A stretch of 64,000 nucleotides of DNA from Diospyros lotus (Eukaryota > Streptophyta > Magnoliopsida > Ericales > Ebenaceae): the NCBI RefSeq assembly GCF_014633365.1, contig NC_068338.1, positions 49,487,716 through 49,551,715 on the forward strand, read 5' to 3'. The notes below the pieces were generated by a model that was not told the DNA's origin, searched no databases, and saw nothing but the letters and a program-made list of their open reading frames with translations. This document shows positions 21,199 to 31,599 of this stretch, piece after piece; position 1 is the first letter of the stretch; every line of letters starts with the position of its first letter. Both the position numbers and the translations under genes were made by a program.

Positions 21199-21867
21199 TC
21201 ACAGTGATAAATCTAAATTAATCGGACCCCTTGGGCGCTTGTTACTAATTGCCTTAGACCAGTCTATCCGAGGCTCATGAGGATCGTACTGTGGAACATA
21301 AGCATGTAATTTCTCTAACAGCTTATCAATGGTGGATGCAGAAATGAGAATCTTTCTTGCTGAACGAGAAATGAACTGTTGGTCCACAGCCTGATCAAGA
21401 AAAGAGAGTAACCCATCGAAAAAATGGTTAACATTTAAAAGTCCAATGGGTTTGGTATGGAGATTACTCTTGGCCCAGGTGGCCCAGGAGATTATACAAA
21501 AGATTTCTTCAAGTGTTCCAAAACCTCCTGGTAAAGCAATGAAGGCATCTGACTGATAAATCTTACAAGCCATGCGCTCAGACATAGAAGTCGTTTCTAT
21601 AAGTTGACCGCGTGTAATCCCGGAAATATGTGGTTCAGCTAAAGGGATTGGCATTATACCTACCACAGATGAATTTCCAAGATGTACAGCTTGTGAAACA
21701 TAACCATTCAATCCACGACTTCCCCCTCCATATACCAAATTAATTTTTTTCTCTCCTAATTTTTTACCAAGTTCGTTCGCTGCAAGTGCGTAACAAATAT
21801 CACTCCCAAGTTGAGAGCCACAAAGTACACATATGGTTTTAATTTGACGAACGAACTGCCCCTCCAT
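21199..21867 (-). CDS. LOG: LOG-type cytokinin riboside 5'-monophosphate phosphoribohydrolase
   Basis: 222 codons, full family length, intact. LOG enzymes release active cytokinin bases from their riboside monophosphates in one step. Seen here: TICVLCGSQLG (11-21), VYGGGSRGLNGYVSQAV (45-61, usually GGGSIGLMG), SERMA (96-100) with the conserved Arg98, and the signature PGGFGTLEE (113-121) with the catalytic Glu. The usual Arg-Lys pair reads Arg-Met. The C-terminus ends in a basic GPINLDLSL tail. Host LOG genes have several introns; this one has none, pointing to capture via RNA. It lies in a young Athila element, same strand as gag-pol, downstream of the 181-codon ORF. Strong divergence with an intact catalytic motif suggests selection. 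Confidence 0.93.
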   Translation of the reverse strand: MEGQFVRQIKTICVLCGSQLGSDICYALAANELGKKLGEKKINLVYGGGSRGLNGYVSQAVHLGNSSVVGIMPIPLAEPHISGITRGQLIETTSMSERMACKIYQSDAFIALPGGFGTLEEIFCIISWATWAKSNLHTKPIGLLNVNHFFDGLLSFLDQAVDQQFISRSARKILISASTIDKLLEKLHAYVPQYDPHEPRIDWSKAISNKRPRGPINLDLSL

Positions 21868-21887
21868 GTTTGTTTCTTTTGTATGTC

Positions 21888-21992
21888 CTGAAAAGAAGTT
21901 TGGAGATCAAAAGTAGCTATACAACAATTCAACAAGAAATAAATACAAACAAAAATCTTGCGTATATATAAGTAGTTGTGATTGTGGCTCAC
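21888..21992 (-). other. Candidate intron between the 181-codon ORF and LOG
   Basis: On the minus strand, a donor-like GAAGAT/GTGAGCC at 21992 and a polypyrimidine acceptor CTTCTTTTCAG at 21888 bound 105 AT-rich bases ending 21 bases before the LOG ATG. If spliced, the leader to LOG shortens. Both sites are inferred from consensus only. Confidence 0.35.
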
Positions 21993-22034
21993 ATCTTCCT
22001 CTGATTTTACGTCCAGAAACGGCTTAAACACTTT

Positions 22035-22580
22035 CTATGAAGTGGGGATAAGCTTCCCATCCAATTTTCTTATAGATTGGCAAACAGGGTCGTTTTTAGT
22101 CAGATTCCCAAGACTATAGCGTTGGTGGTCACTTCTGAACTGGGTCCATAAAGCAAGAAGTTCTCTTTGCACTATTCCACACGGATGCGTCTCAAGAGTC
22201 AATCGGATATCATCCAGAGACTCCTTACTCAGTCCATCCTTTATGAAACTAATTTTATCTTCTCGATTTATGGACGTAAACCCCACAGATTTGCATCGTG
22301 TGTTACAGGTCCATCGAGCACATTTGTAACAACCATTCACTCTTTTCGCTCTTCTTTTCTTCGCAAAACTACTCTTCCCTAAGCCTGGAAAATGCTTAAA
22401 ACTAGGTGAAGTTTCACCAGCTAATCGAACTTTTGCTTCGATCAGCCAACGAATATCTTCAGGGATGTTATTAAGCATCAACAACCTAAGTCTTTCACAC
22501 CTAGCAACATAAATTTTTTTCAAATCATTCTGCGGGAGAGATGGATAGTACTTGTGAATTTTTGAGAGATAAAGATCCAT
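22035..22580 (-). CDS. Basic Cys-rich putative nucleic-acid-binding protein
   Basis: 181 codons, intact, 167 bases upstream of LOG on the same strand. A helical N-terminal part (1-55) is followed by a basic patch KKRRAKR (74-80) directly before a cysteine cluster CYKCARWTCNTRC (84-96, C-x2-C-x4-C-x3-C) and a hydrophobic/acidic segment (107-130). This basic-patch-plus-zinc-cluster layout is what I know from the small nucleic-acid-binding, silencing-suppressor proteins of carlavirus-like plant RNA viruses; the similarity is in layout and local sequence and is unproven. It is not an env-like protein: no signal peptide or membrane span. The ATG is the first in frame after an A-rich leader. Alternative: a host zinc-ribbon fragment. 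Confidence 0.75.
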   Translation of the reverse strand: MDLYLSKIHKYYPSLPQNDLKKIYVARCERLRLLMLNNIPEDIRWLIEAKVRLAGETSPSFKHFPGLGKSSFAKKRRAKRVNGCYKCARWTCNTRCKSVGFTSINREDKISFIKDGLSKESLDDIRLTLETHPCGIVQRELLALWTQFRSDHQRYSLGNLTKNDPVCQSIRKLDGKLIPTS

Positions 22581-22699
22581 TTTTTTTTTTTAACTATACT
22601 AAGAAGAAAGTAAAGAACTATAAACTTTACAAAAGGGATGAGAGTACCTGATCGGAGAATAACACAAAGGAGAGAAGACTGAGCTCAAGAAGGGTGGCT

Positions 22700-22870
22700 T
22701 GCCTTATACAGATATGGAGTCTCTTATAGAGCAATGACCATCACTATTTTACACTCGGCTCGAGGCATGCCATAATTACAGGGTCAGGCTTGGCGTCTCT
22801 TTTTCAACGCTTGGTGCCTCATTTTTCAACATTTGGCAGTGTGCCTTATCCTTTATAGGGCAGTGTGATT
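22700..22870 (-). promoter_or_regulatory. Promoter-like sequence upstream of the accessory ORFs
   Basis: Two TATA-like motifs on the minus strand, CCCTATAAAGG (about 22850-22860) and CTCTATAAGAG (about 22722-22732), lie 140-280 bases before the 181-codon ORF in a stretch less AT-rich than its surroundings, with a repeated CAACGCTTGG/CAACATTTGG motif. This suggests the accessory ORFs have their own promoter and need not depend on the LTR transcript (inference). Confidence 0.45.
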
Positions 22871-22986
22871 GCAATGCCCAAGAAAAGATAGCTACCACCA
22901 GCGTCAATTCTGTCTCTCAATTCAAAATTTTTTTTTTTTTATATTATTATTTTATTGTTTTTTTTTTAATTTTTTTATTCTTATTC

Positions 22987-23018
<32 letters not shown>

Positions 23019-23073
23019 TTTTTTTTTTTGCACAATGGATCAGTTTCAAACACCAATAAAATCAAGTACACCT

Positions 23074-23093
23074 TACCCCCCAACTTAAATTGC
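23074..23093 (-). other. Internal polypurine-tract-like repeat (downstream of pol)
   Basis: On the element's strand CAATTTAAGTTGGGGGGTAA, 325 bases after the polyprotein stop. It matches the LTR-proximal tract in the core AAGTTGGGGGGTA. Together with 20811-20830 it brackets the accessory cassette. Confidence 0.6.
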
Positions 23094-23418
23094 GCATTGT
23101 CCTCAATCGACAATAAAAGGATAGAAGATAGGCATACCTGGTGGTCTTCAATGCATGAACTTGTATGCAAAAAAATTTTATTTAGACTGCACACAGAGAA
23201 ACACTCTTTGAATCAAAGTTAATTAAGTAATGCAGAAAATGAACAACTTATATATATAATTCTTTATTATTTTATTTTATTTTATTTTTTTCTTTTTTTA
23301 TTTATTTTTTTATTATTTTTTTTATAATTTTTTTTTTTTCAGATCTATAAACATCCATTTAACCTAAATGGAAAGGTGGTCTTTTAACGTCAGATTCCCA
23401 GACGATAGGAAACTTTCC

Positions 23419-26400
23419 CTACTCATCAGATGATGATGGATCATCTAAATCCACAACTCCTTCATTCTCCTCAACACTACCCTGGTATGGTTTCAACCTA
23501 TGACCATTGACTGTTAGAAGCTGTCCTGACTCCAGATTTTCTATCTCAAATGCCCCATATCCTGAGATGGACTTGATTACAAAGGGGTCGACCCATCGAG
23601 ACTTCAATTTTCCTGGGAATAGATGCAATCGAGAATCATACAAGAGTACCCGTTGCCCTACCTGAAAGCTTTTTCGAATGATGTGCCGATCATGTAACTC
23701 TTTCATGCGAACCTTGGCCAATCTTGCATTTTCAAATGCTTCATTCCGAATTTCTTCAAGTTCATTCAATTGGAGCTTCCTGGATAAGCCTGCTTCAGTT
23801 AGACTCTTGTTGATCTTATGAATTGCCCAATATGCTTTATGCTCAATTTCCACCGGCAGATGACAAGATTTACCGTATACTAGCCTATAGGGAGACATTC
23901 CCAAAATTGTTTTGTAAGCTGTCCTGTACGCCCAAAGAGCGTCTACTAGTCTTAAGGACCAATCCTTACGATTAGCAGCAACAGTCTTTTCCAATATGCG
24001 CTTAATCTCCCTATTGGCTAGCTCGGCTTGACCATTGGTTTGGGGATGGTATGGTGTTGCAACCTTATGCAGTACACCATATTTCTTCATTAATCCTGCC
24101 ACAACTTTATTACAAAAATGGGAACCTCCATCACTGATGATTGCTCGTGGCATCCCAAATCGACTGAATATATTTTCTTTCAAAAATTTCACGACAGTCC
24201 TATGGTCATTTGTTCTGGCCGGGATTGCTTCTACCCATTTGGACACATAGTCAACAGCAAGTAAGATGTATTCATGACCAAATGAATTGACAAATGGGCC
24301 CATAAAATCCATACCCCAACAGTCAAAAACTTCTAACACTTGGATCGGATGTAATGGCATCATGTTTCTCCTTGACAGACTTCCTAACCTTTGACATCGA
24401 TCACAATTTGAACAGAACTTGTACACATCCTTGAACAGTGTCGGCCAATAAAATCCACTCTGAAAATTTTTTGCAACTGTTTTCTTGACAGAAAAATGCC
24501 CTCCACATGCAAGAGTATGACTGAAATTGATAACACTTTGTTGCTCATGATCGGGTATGCATCTACGGATGATTTGGTCAGGACAATACTTGAAGAGGTA
24601 GGGCTCATCCCAAAAGAAGGTTCTGACTTTTCTGAAGAATTTATGCCTATCTTGCTTACTCCAATGGTCTGGGATCAGACCAGTTGCCAGGTAGTTCGCA
24701 ATGTCGGCATACCAAGGGACAACAGATGATGCACGAATAACATTCACTTTAAACAGTTGCTCATCAGGGAAATTGTCATGAATTGGTTCATCAAATTGTG
24801 TGAGATCTTGACTTGGAATCCTTGACAAATGGTCAGCCACCACATTTTCTACTCCCTTCTTGTCTCTGATTTCAATGTTGAACTCTTGCAGGAGTAAGAT
24901 CCATCGGAGCAGACGGGGTTTTGCATCTTGCTTTGTGAACAAATACTTCAGAGCAGCGTGATCAGTAAAAATGATCACTAGTGACCCTACGAGGTAAGAT
25001 CGAAACTTGTCCAGGGCAAAGACAACTGCTAGTAACTCTTTCTCTGTAGTGGTGTAATTCTTTTGTGCCTCATTAAGAGTTTTGCTAGCATAATATATCA
25101 CATGAGGTTTCTTATCCTTCCTCTGCCCTAACACAGCTCCTACCGCATAATCACTAGCATCGCACATAAGTTCAAACGGGAGGGACCAATCAGGGGACTG
25201 AATGATAGGTGCTGAAATGAGTGCATCTTTCAATTTATCAAAAGCATTTTGACAGGCAGGACTCCATTCAAACGGAACATCTTGAGACAACAAATGGCAC
25301 GAGGGTCTTGTTATAGTGCTAAAGGAAGCAATGAATCTCCTATAAAACCCTGCATGTCCCAAAAAACTTTTGATGTCTTTCACATTCCTAGGGATGGGGA
25401 GTTTTTGAATTGTTTCAATTTTTGATCTGTCTACCTCCATCCCCCTAGATGAAACGATGTGCCCCAAGACTATGCCCTGTTTCACCATGAAGTGACATTT
25501 TTCCCAATTGAGTATCAGATTTGTTTCCTCACATCTTGCTAAAACCTTTTTCAGATTCTCCAAACAGGCCTCAAAGTTACTTCCATAAACAGAAAAGTCA
25601 TCCATAAACACTTCAACAATTTGCTCAACCATTTCACTGAAAATGCTCATCATACACCTTTGAAAGGTGGCTGGAGCATTGCATAACCCAAATGGCATGC
25701 GCCTGTATGCAAATGTCCCAAATGGACATGTGAAAGTTGTCTTCTCTTGATCTTCTAGTGCAATTTCTATCTGATTGTACCCTGAGTACCCATCTAAGAA
25801 ACAATAGTAGGCTTGGCCTGCTATTCTCTCCAGAACTTGATCCAAGAAAGGCAAAGGAAAATGATATTTCCTTGTCACAGAATTGAGCTTTCTATAATCA
25901 ATGCACATACGCCATCCTGTCTGGATGCGCGTGGGAATCAATTCATTGTTCTCATTTTTTACAACAGTGACTCCAGACTTTTTGGGTACTACCTGTGTTG
26001 GACTTACCCACTTAGAATCAGAGATTGGGTAAATTATTCCAGCATCCAATAGCTTAAGCACTTCTTTTCTGACAACTTCTTTCATGTTGGGATTTAATCT
26101 CCTTTGCATTTGCCTAACTGGTTTTGCTCCTTCTTCCAAGAATATCTTATGAGTACATATCAAAGGGCTAATACCTTGCAAATTTGAAATGGTCCATCCT
26201 AATGACTTCCTGTGTGCTTTTAGAACTTCTATCAATTGTTGCTCTTGCTGAGGTGTCAAACTTGAAGAGATCACCACTGGGAATGCTTCCCCTTCTCCTA
26301 GAAAGACATACTTCAAATCACTGGGCAATGGCTTTCTCTCAGGCGTGGACTGATGGCTATCAGGAGCCATGAGCTTACTATCCAAGTTTCTTAATGGCTC

Positions 26401-28926
26401 TAAACCAGGCATCCATGTAGGCTTCTCACTTTCTTTGCTTATGACTTCCACTTCTTTTATTTCTTCAAGATCTTGATTTCCTTCTTTGGGTCTTCTCATG
26501 AACTCTTCAAAACAGTCATTGGTCAGTGTTTGGATCAAGTCTACCTCCTCCACTTCACTCTCAGTGTCCTGATGTTTGGCTACCCTAAAGATATTCATTT
26601 CTACAGTCATGTTCCCAAAAGATAGCTTTAACACACCATTCCTACAGTTGATGATGGCATTTGATGTGGCAAGGAATGGTCGACCTAAGATGACTGGCAC
26701 AGGAGGTTGAGGCCCCTGATGCGGCTGGGTGTCCAAAACGATGAAGTCCACTGGAAAGTAGAACTTATCGATTTGTACCAGAACATCCTCCACAATTCCT
26801 CGTGGAACTTTGACTGATCGATCAGCCAGCTGAAGGGTCACTCTAGTGGGTTTAAGCTCACCTAATCCCAACTGTTGATACACACTGTATGGCAACAAAT
26901 TGACACTAGCTCCTAAATCCAAGAGTGCCCGATCAACCTTTTGTCTTCCTATGATGCATGTAATGGTTGGACAGCCTGGATCTTTGTATTTGGGAGGAGT
27001 TTTCAATTGGAGAATGGCGCTGACTTGTTCAGTCAAGAATGCCTTTTCATGCACATTTGTTTTCCTTTTGACAGTGCACAGATCTTTCAAAAACTTTGCA
27101 TATGAAGGTGTTTGTTTGATTGCATCCAACAGCGGGATGTTGATTCTCACTTGCTTAAACACTTCATATATATCTGCATTTTGTTGTTCTTTTTTCAAAT
27201 GATTCAACCTTTGTGGAAAAGGTGGTTTGGGCCTGTATTGAATTTCTTTCTCATCTTCTTTTTGTTTTTCATTTTTTTCATTTTTTTCATTTTTCTCATT
27301 TTTCTCATTTTTTTCATTTTTTTCCACGGTGGATTCATGATCTTTTGGTTCTTTTTCTTCATCAACATGTTGGTTTATCCTAGGATCAGTTGGTTTCTCA
27401 ATTATTCTTCCACTTCTTAGGGCAGTCACTGCTTGCACTTGTTCATGAGTGTTGGTTTCACTATTTGAAGCTTCTACCTGGTTGGTTTGCCTAATTGGGT
27501 TAGGATTAGTTTGGGATGGAAACCTCCCGGGTTCTCTCACACTCAATGTTTGTGTTATCTTGGTCAACTGGCTCCTAATGTCTTCTATGGCTCTGTTTGT
27601 TTGGTCTTGATTTTTGACAAGCTGAGCAACCTGATTATTGATACCTGTTTGACTTTGGATGAACTGGTGCAAGGTATCTTCCAAAGATCTCCTATGAGGA
27701 GGTTGGTAAGTATTGGATGAAGAACCTTGATTTTGTTGGAAGGTATGTTGTTGTGTAGGGAAGGGAGGTTGAGAATGATTTCCAGAATCATTTCTCCAAG
27801 AAAAATTGGGGTGATTTCTATTATTGGGATGGTATGAATTGTAGTTCTGATTATTCCCATAATAGGCTCCACTCTGATTTTGATTTTGTCTCCCCTCAAA
27901 GTTGTGTGAATGATTGTTATTAGTCTGCCCATACAATACCTCCTTGAAAGCAGGTAGGGTAGGACATTCTTCAGTTGAATGATCTGTTGCATCACACACA
28001 GCACACTTTACTTCCACTTGATTAACAGATTGCACCTTTTTGGGTTGCATGTTTTCAACTTTCTTTGTTAAAGCAGTTAGTCTTGCATTTAAATCGTCAC
28101 TCTCACTCAGTTGGTATCTCCCTCTAGGTTGTGGATTTTCTCTTGAATCAAGAGCAGATGTTGGACCAACTTCCCAGTTCCTTGTATTCTCAGCCAATGT
28201 GTCAAAGAAGTGGAAAGCTTCTTCTGGAGTCTTCTCATAGAATTCTCTATTGCACATTGTAGAAACTAGCATTTTCAATTGGGGAGTGAGTGAATCATGA
28301 AAGAAACTGACCACTCTCCATTGCTCAAAAGCATGGTGCGGACAAGTGTGAAGAAGGTCTTTAAACCTTTCCCACGCTTGAGCAAAATTCTCATTTGGTT
28401 TACAGGCAAAGTTCATGATTTGTCTTTGAAGAGTAGCAGTTCTGTTGGCAGGGAAGTATTTTTTTAAGAAAGTTGTTTGCATTTCTCTCCAAGTTCCTAT
28501 AGATCTAGGTGGGAGAGTGCTTAACCATATTTTTGCCTTATCTTTCAGTGAGAATGGAAAGAGTTTTAATCTTATGACATCCTCATTTGCTGTATGGTCC
28601 ATGCAAGTGCTACATACTTCCTCAAATTCTTTCATATGAGTATATGGATTTTCAGAATCCATGCCATGAAAAGTTGGTAACAATTGGATTGTGCCAGGTT
28701 TGAAGTTAAACCTATGATGGTTGATGGGAAGAATAATGCATGAGGGGGTTGTCTGCCTAGGAGGATGAAGATACTCCCTAAGGGGTCTGATCATCTCCTG
28801 ATCAATGGGATCAGGGTCACCGTGGTCACTACCACGTGCAGACATGTTCTGTGGAAGTGGCATGTTCTCATTATGTTGAGACATGAGTGACTGATTTTCT
28901 ACAGTTTTACCTGACCTAAGTATCAT
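23419..28926 (-). CDS. gag-pol: Athila-type gag-pol polyprotein
   Basis: One uninterrupted 1835-codon ORF. Gag core about 100-250 ([20 protein letters not shown]); CCHC knuckle 308-321 ([14 protein letters not shown]); an EKN repeat (535-554); aspartic protease with LDLGAS (669-674); reverse transcriptase about 955-1130 with FMDD (1107-1110); RNase H about 1250-1370 with catalytic Asp in CDAS, Glu in TEKELLA and Asp in TDH; integrase HHCC (His1470, His1477, Cys1505, Cys1508) and DDE residues Asp1540, Asp1599, Glu1635; a basic C-terminal domain and no chromodomain. Functions: particle assembly, maturation, cDNA synthesis and integration. All catalytic motifs are present, so it may be active. 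The first ATG is 107 bases after the PBS. Confidence 0.95.
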   Translation of the reverse strand: MILRSGKTVENQSLMSQHNENMPLPQNMSARGSDHGDPDPIDQEMIRPLREYLHPPRQTTPSCIILPINHHRFNFKPGTIQLLPTFHGMDSENPYTHMKEFEEVCSTCMDHTANEDVIRLKLFPFSLKDKAKIWLSTLPPRSIGTWREMQTTFLKKYFPANRTATLQRQIMNFACKPNENFAQAWERFKDLLHTCPHHAFEQWRVVSFFHDSLTPQLKMLVSTMCNREFYEKTPEEAFHFFDTLAENTRNWEVGPTSALDSRENPQPRGRYQLSESDDLNARLTALTKKVENMQPKKVQSVNQVEVKCAVCDATDHSTEECPTLPAFKEVLYGQTNNNHSHNFEGRQNQNQSGAYYGNNQNYNSYHPNNRNHPNFSWRNDSGNHSQPPFPTQQHTFQQNQGSSSNTYQPPHRRSLEDTLHQFIQSQTGINNQVAQLVKNQDQTNRAIEDIRSQLTKITQTLSVREPGRFPSQTNPNPIRQTNQVEASNSETNTHEQVQAVTALRSGRIIEKPTDPRINQHVDEEKEPKDHESTVEKNEKNEKNEKNEKNEKNEKQKEDEKEIQYRPKPPFPQRLNHLKKEQQNADIYEVFKQVRINIPLLDAIKQTPSYAKFLKDLCTVKRKTNVHEKAFLTEQVSAILQLKTPPKYKDPGCPTITCIIGRQKVDRALLDLGASVNLLPYSVYQQLGLGELKPTRVTLQLADRSVKVPRGIVEDVLVQIDKFYFPVDFIVLDTQPHQGPQPPVPVILGRPFLATSNAIINCRNGVLKLSFGNMTVEMNIFRVAKHQDTESEVEEVDLIQTLTNDCFEEFMRRPKEGNQDLEEIKEVEVISKESEKPTWMPGLEPLRNLDSKLMAPDSHQSTPERKPLPSDLKYVFLGEGEAFPVVISSSLTPQQEQQLIEVLKAHRKSLGWTISNLQGISPLICTHKIFLEEGAKPVRQMQRRLNPNMKEVVRKEVLKLLDAGIIYPISDSKWVSPTQVVPKKSGVTVVKNENNELIPTRIQTGWRMCIDYRKLNSVTRKYHFPLPFLDQVLERIAGQAYYCFLDGYSGYNQIEIALEDQEKTTFTCPFGTFAYRRMPFGLCNAPATFQRCMMSIFSEMVEQIVEVFMDDFSVYGSNFEACLENLKKVLARCEETNLILNWEKCHFMVKQGIVLGHIVSSRGMEVDRSKIETIQKLPIPRNVKDIKSFLGHAGFYRRFIASFSTITRPSCHLLSQDVPFEWSPACQNAFDKLKDALISAPIIQSPDWSLPFELMCDASDYAVGAVLGQRKDKKPHVIYYASKTLNEAQKNYTTTEKELLAVVFALDKFRSYLVGSLVIIFTDHAALKYLFTKQDAKPRLLRWILLLQEFNIEIRDKKGVENVVADHLSRIPSQDLTQFDEPIHDNFPDEQLFKVNVIRASSVVPWYADIANYLATGLIPDHWSKQDRHKFFRKVRTFFWDEPYLFKYCPDQIIRRCIPDHEQQSVINFSHTLACGGHFSVKKTVAKNFQSGFYWPTLFKDVYKFCSNCDRCQRLGSLSRRNMMPLHPIQVLEVFDCWGMDFMGPFVNSFGHEYILLAVDYVSKWVEAIPARTNDHRTVVKFLKENIFSRFGMPRAIISDGGSHFCNKVVAGLMKKYGVLHKVATPYHPQTNGQAELANREIKRILEKTVAANRKDWSLRLVDALWAYRTAYKTILGMSPYRLVYGKSCHLPVEIEHKAYWAIHKINKSLTEAGLSRKLQLNELEEIRNEAFENARLAKVRMKELHDRHIIRKSFQVGQRVLLYDSRLHLFPGKLKSRWVDPFVIKSISGYGAFEIENLESGQLLTVNGHRLKPYQGSVEENEGVVDLDDPSSSDE

Positions 28927-29032
28927 ACACTATGCACAAATAAAAATAAAGTAAAAAGAAACAGAGTTACCGAATTTATCAGGAGATGCTTATTCTTATA
29001 TTTTTTTTTTCCTTTTTGTTTTTGCCTCAATC

Positions 29033-29050
29033 TCCCCGGCAACGGCGCCA
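29033..29050 (-). other. Primer-binding site, tRNA-Asp type
   Basis: The plus-strand sequence TCCCCGGCAACGGCGCCA equals the 3' end of plant tRNA-Asp including CCA, so the element's own strand is complementary to it. It lies five bases from the 5' LTR. tRNA-Asp priming is known in Athila-lineage elements. Confidence 0.88.
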
Positions 29051-29055
29051 AAATT

Positions 29056-31066
29056 TGACTGCACTCTCACCCTGCAATTAAAACACAAAACAAAACACAA
29101 TAAAAATTTTATATTTTATTTATTTATTTAGGCGAGAGGTTTATACTCGTCAGTGTACGAGTGCAGTTGTAGTTCAAATTTAAATTTATACTTTCTGGAT
29201 AAGTCCAGGTCGTCCACTGAGAGATTTATTTATGGCAAAAGAAAAAAAAGAATGTCACACACACGCACACGCATTTAGATGGATTGATAACATGATTTTT
29301 ATAATTTTTTTAGATAACAAATACTAGAAAATAAAGCAAGACAGAAGTTGAAATAAATACTAAACGTGAGAATATGAAATTGGAAAGTACTTGAGTTAAG
29401 ACAATTTCAGTGCCAACCCGTTGATTCCCAAATATTAGCATAACAGATTAGCAACATTAATTTAATTTCATATATGAGGATTTGTTATTAAATGCAATTA
29501 AAGATAATGATAGCTTTAGTTTAAGCAATCCCCATACATGATATGCGGGATTCTAATTTAAAAAACTACCATAAATTTAATTACAATTAATACACAAAAC
29601 AACTAAATTAATCATCCGGGTTTGGGTATGATAGCGTTTCCAGTTCTAGTAACTCTCATGCGTGACATGAAAGCTCTAAGTTAGGTTTACGCTCCAATCC
29701 AAACCTAATGATTTTTCAATAATCAAAACAAACTCATATTGAAGTTTAAACCAATGTTACTCATTTAAAGCGTAGCTTTCTTTGGGAATCATTGGCGTTA
29801 GACACTGTCCTTGCCTTAACCCAAGATTAGATTTAGCTACTCATCTCTATTAAATTAATTGACAATAATTTAAATGACATAATTTAAATAACAGAATTTA
29901 AATGACAGGAATTAAAATAGAAGAAACTAACCGGCCATTTAGGCGGTAGATAATTAAAATACAAGAATTAAAATTGCAAGAATTTAAAGGCATAAACTAA
30001 CCGTCCATTTAGGCGGTGAACAATTAAATGACAAGAATTAAAATTGCAAGAATTTAAAGGCATAAACTAACCGTCCATTTAGGCGGTGAATAATAAAGTA
30101 ATAATAAATGACATAAGAATTTAAAAGAAGAAAGGAAGAAAGGAAGAAAGTAAGATCACAAGAGAAAATACTAAAGAAAATGAGAGAGAACAAAAGCAAT
30201 TCTCAAAGAGAGAATTCTAAGGAAATAACTAAACTTTGATTCAAGAATAATAATCACACTTACAAATGCAATCAAGTGATCTATTTATAGGCCACAAGAT
30301 GCAATACAAACCACACAATTTCAATTATTCAACTAGACATAATTATATCTAATGGGCACTCACACACTTAAAGTTAAATGGATTTTAGCTATAATACACA
30401 CCTAATATTAAATGGATTTTAGCTAAAATACATACCTAATAAAGCATTCATAAAGTTAAATGGATTTTAGCTATAATATCCACCTAATAGTTAAATGGAT
30501 TTTAGCTAAAAAAACACACCTAATAAAGCTCTCACATAAAAAATAAAAATAGATTTCTATAAATTGGTTTTTAATCTTTATTAGGATTAAAAATAATCCT
30601 GGGCCTTCTCCAAATAATATCTTCCATGGGTTGCTCAAATTGGGCCTTAATTCTTCATGGGCTTGATTTCTTCATGGACTTGAATTCTTCATGGGCTTGA
30701 TTTTTCCATGGGTTTGATTTCTTCATGGACTTAAATTCTTCATGCCTAAAAAAAAATAAAAATAATTTAATATTATTAATAAATTATATATTATATATAT
30801 GTATTACACATGGCACATATATATATATATTATATTATATTATATATATTACATGAATGCATATAATGATGTATATGTATTATATATAATTTTATATATT
30901 ATTATTATTATTATTAAATTTTACTTTAAAATTTCATTTCATTCATTTTTCAATTTAAACTTGCATATAACCATAAAATATATATTAATATCTAATTTAA
31001 ACTATTTTTAAGATCAAAAGAAGGGTATAATTATAACAAAATTTTTATAAAATTAACCACTAATCA
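29056..31066 (-). repeat. 5' LTR of the Athila element
   Basis: 2011 bp, TG...CA on the element's strand, almost identical to 17337-19380. The active promoter TATA box CTATAAATAG is at 30281-30290 (minus). It ends at GGACT, the right TSD. Confidence 0.92.
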
Positions 31067-31071
31067 GGACT

Positions 31072-31339
31072 ACTATCAAAAGAAGACTTAAGTGGGCAGA
31101 ATGATGAGAGGTGGGGATTATATTATAATTATGGCAACCTAGAATCAATTCACTCACTATAAATAGGCAGCAGCGTGAGAGATTGGAAGAAAGGAATAGG
31201 CAACGCATCTTCTTCTTCTTCTTCTTCTTCTCTTTTAATGCTCTGATTTCCATTGGTTCTTTCATGGGACTTTGTCTCCTTAGTGTCATCTTTTCATGGC
31301 AATCTGCATTTAGTCTCTGCTTCATCATCAGTTCCAAGT
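31072..31339 (+). promoter_or_regulatory. Promoter and leader remnant of an SRA unit
   Basis: Continues the block split by the Athila insertion. CACTATAAATAGGCAGCAGC holds a TATA box (about 31161), followed by a (TTC)8-like run and the leader sequence shared with 36990-37080. It shows the unoccupied ancestral promoter that in copy 1 carries the 510-1389 MITE-like element. Confidence 0.6.
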
Positions 31340-31530
31340 GCTATGGAATTGGTAGACAGGTTTCGATTTAGGTAGAACATCTTTTTATTGGGCATCATCA
31401 TCATCAGTTCCAAGGTGCTATGGATTACAAGAAGAAAGATGGCAAAATGCTTGCCTTGCCTCTGGTAGTATGCAAAAACCTGGAATAGGTATCTTTGCAA
31501 TGAAGAGCATTATGGGTGGGGGTGAGGGAA
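31340..31530 (+). pseudogene. SRA-YDG relic R2 (very short)
   Basis: A leader fuses directly to SRA fragments: ACAGGTTTCGATTTAGGTAG, GGTGCTATGGATTACAAGAA, then a jump to ACCTGGAATAGGTATCTTTG, which parallels the relic at 55590-55840. Most of the domain is deleted. Non-coding. Confidence 0.7.
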
Positions 31531-31599
31531 CACTAGTTTGTCTTCACTTAATAGTATTCGCAGTGAGTTCTGTTAGCATCACTTAACACATGGGCAGTG

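Larger units (their letters stand above)
17337..31066 (-). mobile_element. Complete young Athila-type Ty3/gypsy retrotransposon, 13.7 kb, TSD GGACT
   Basis: Transcribed right to left: 5' LTR (29056-31066), tRNA-Asp PBS (29033-29050), gag-pol ORF (28926-23419), accessory ORFs (22580-22035, 21867-21199), polypurine tract (19381 on), 3' LTR (17337-19380). GGACT flanks both ends (17332-17336, 31067-31071), and an unoccupied paralogous site AAAAGAGGACTATCAAAAGA is at about 384-403. By eye the LTRs differ by about seven substitutions and three indels over 2 kb, so the insertion is recent. All large ORFs are intact, so it could be autonomous. Athila is inferred from gag style, LDLGAS protease, the PBS and the long region between pol and LTR. 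Confidence 0.93.

Noticed and set aside
21199..21867. LOG as bacterial contamination or recent bacterial transfer
   Set aside because: It lies inside a plant retroelement with intact TSD; composition matches its surroundings, and the sequence reads as plant-type LOG.
22869..23222. 117-codon plus-strand ORF
   Set aside because: Phe/Ile-rich translation of T and ATT runs.
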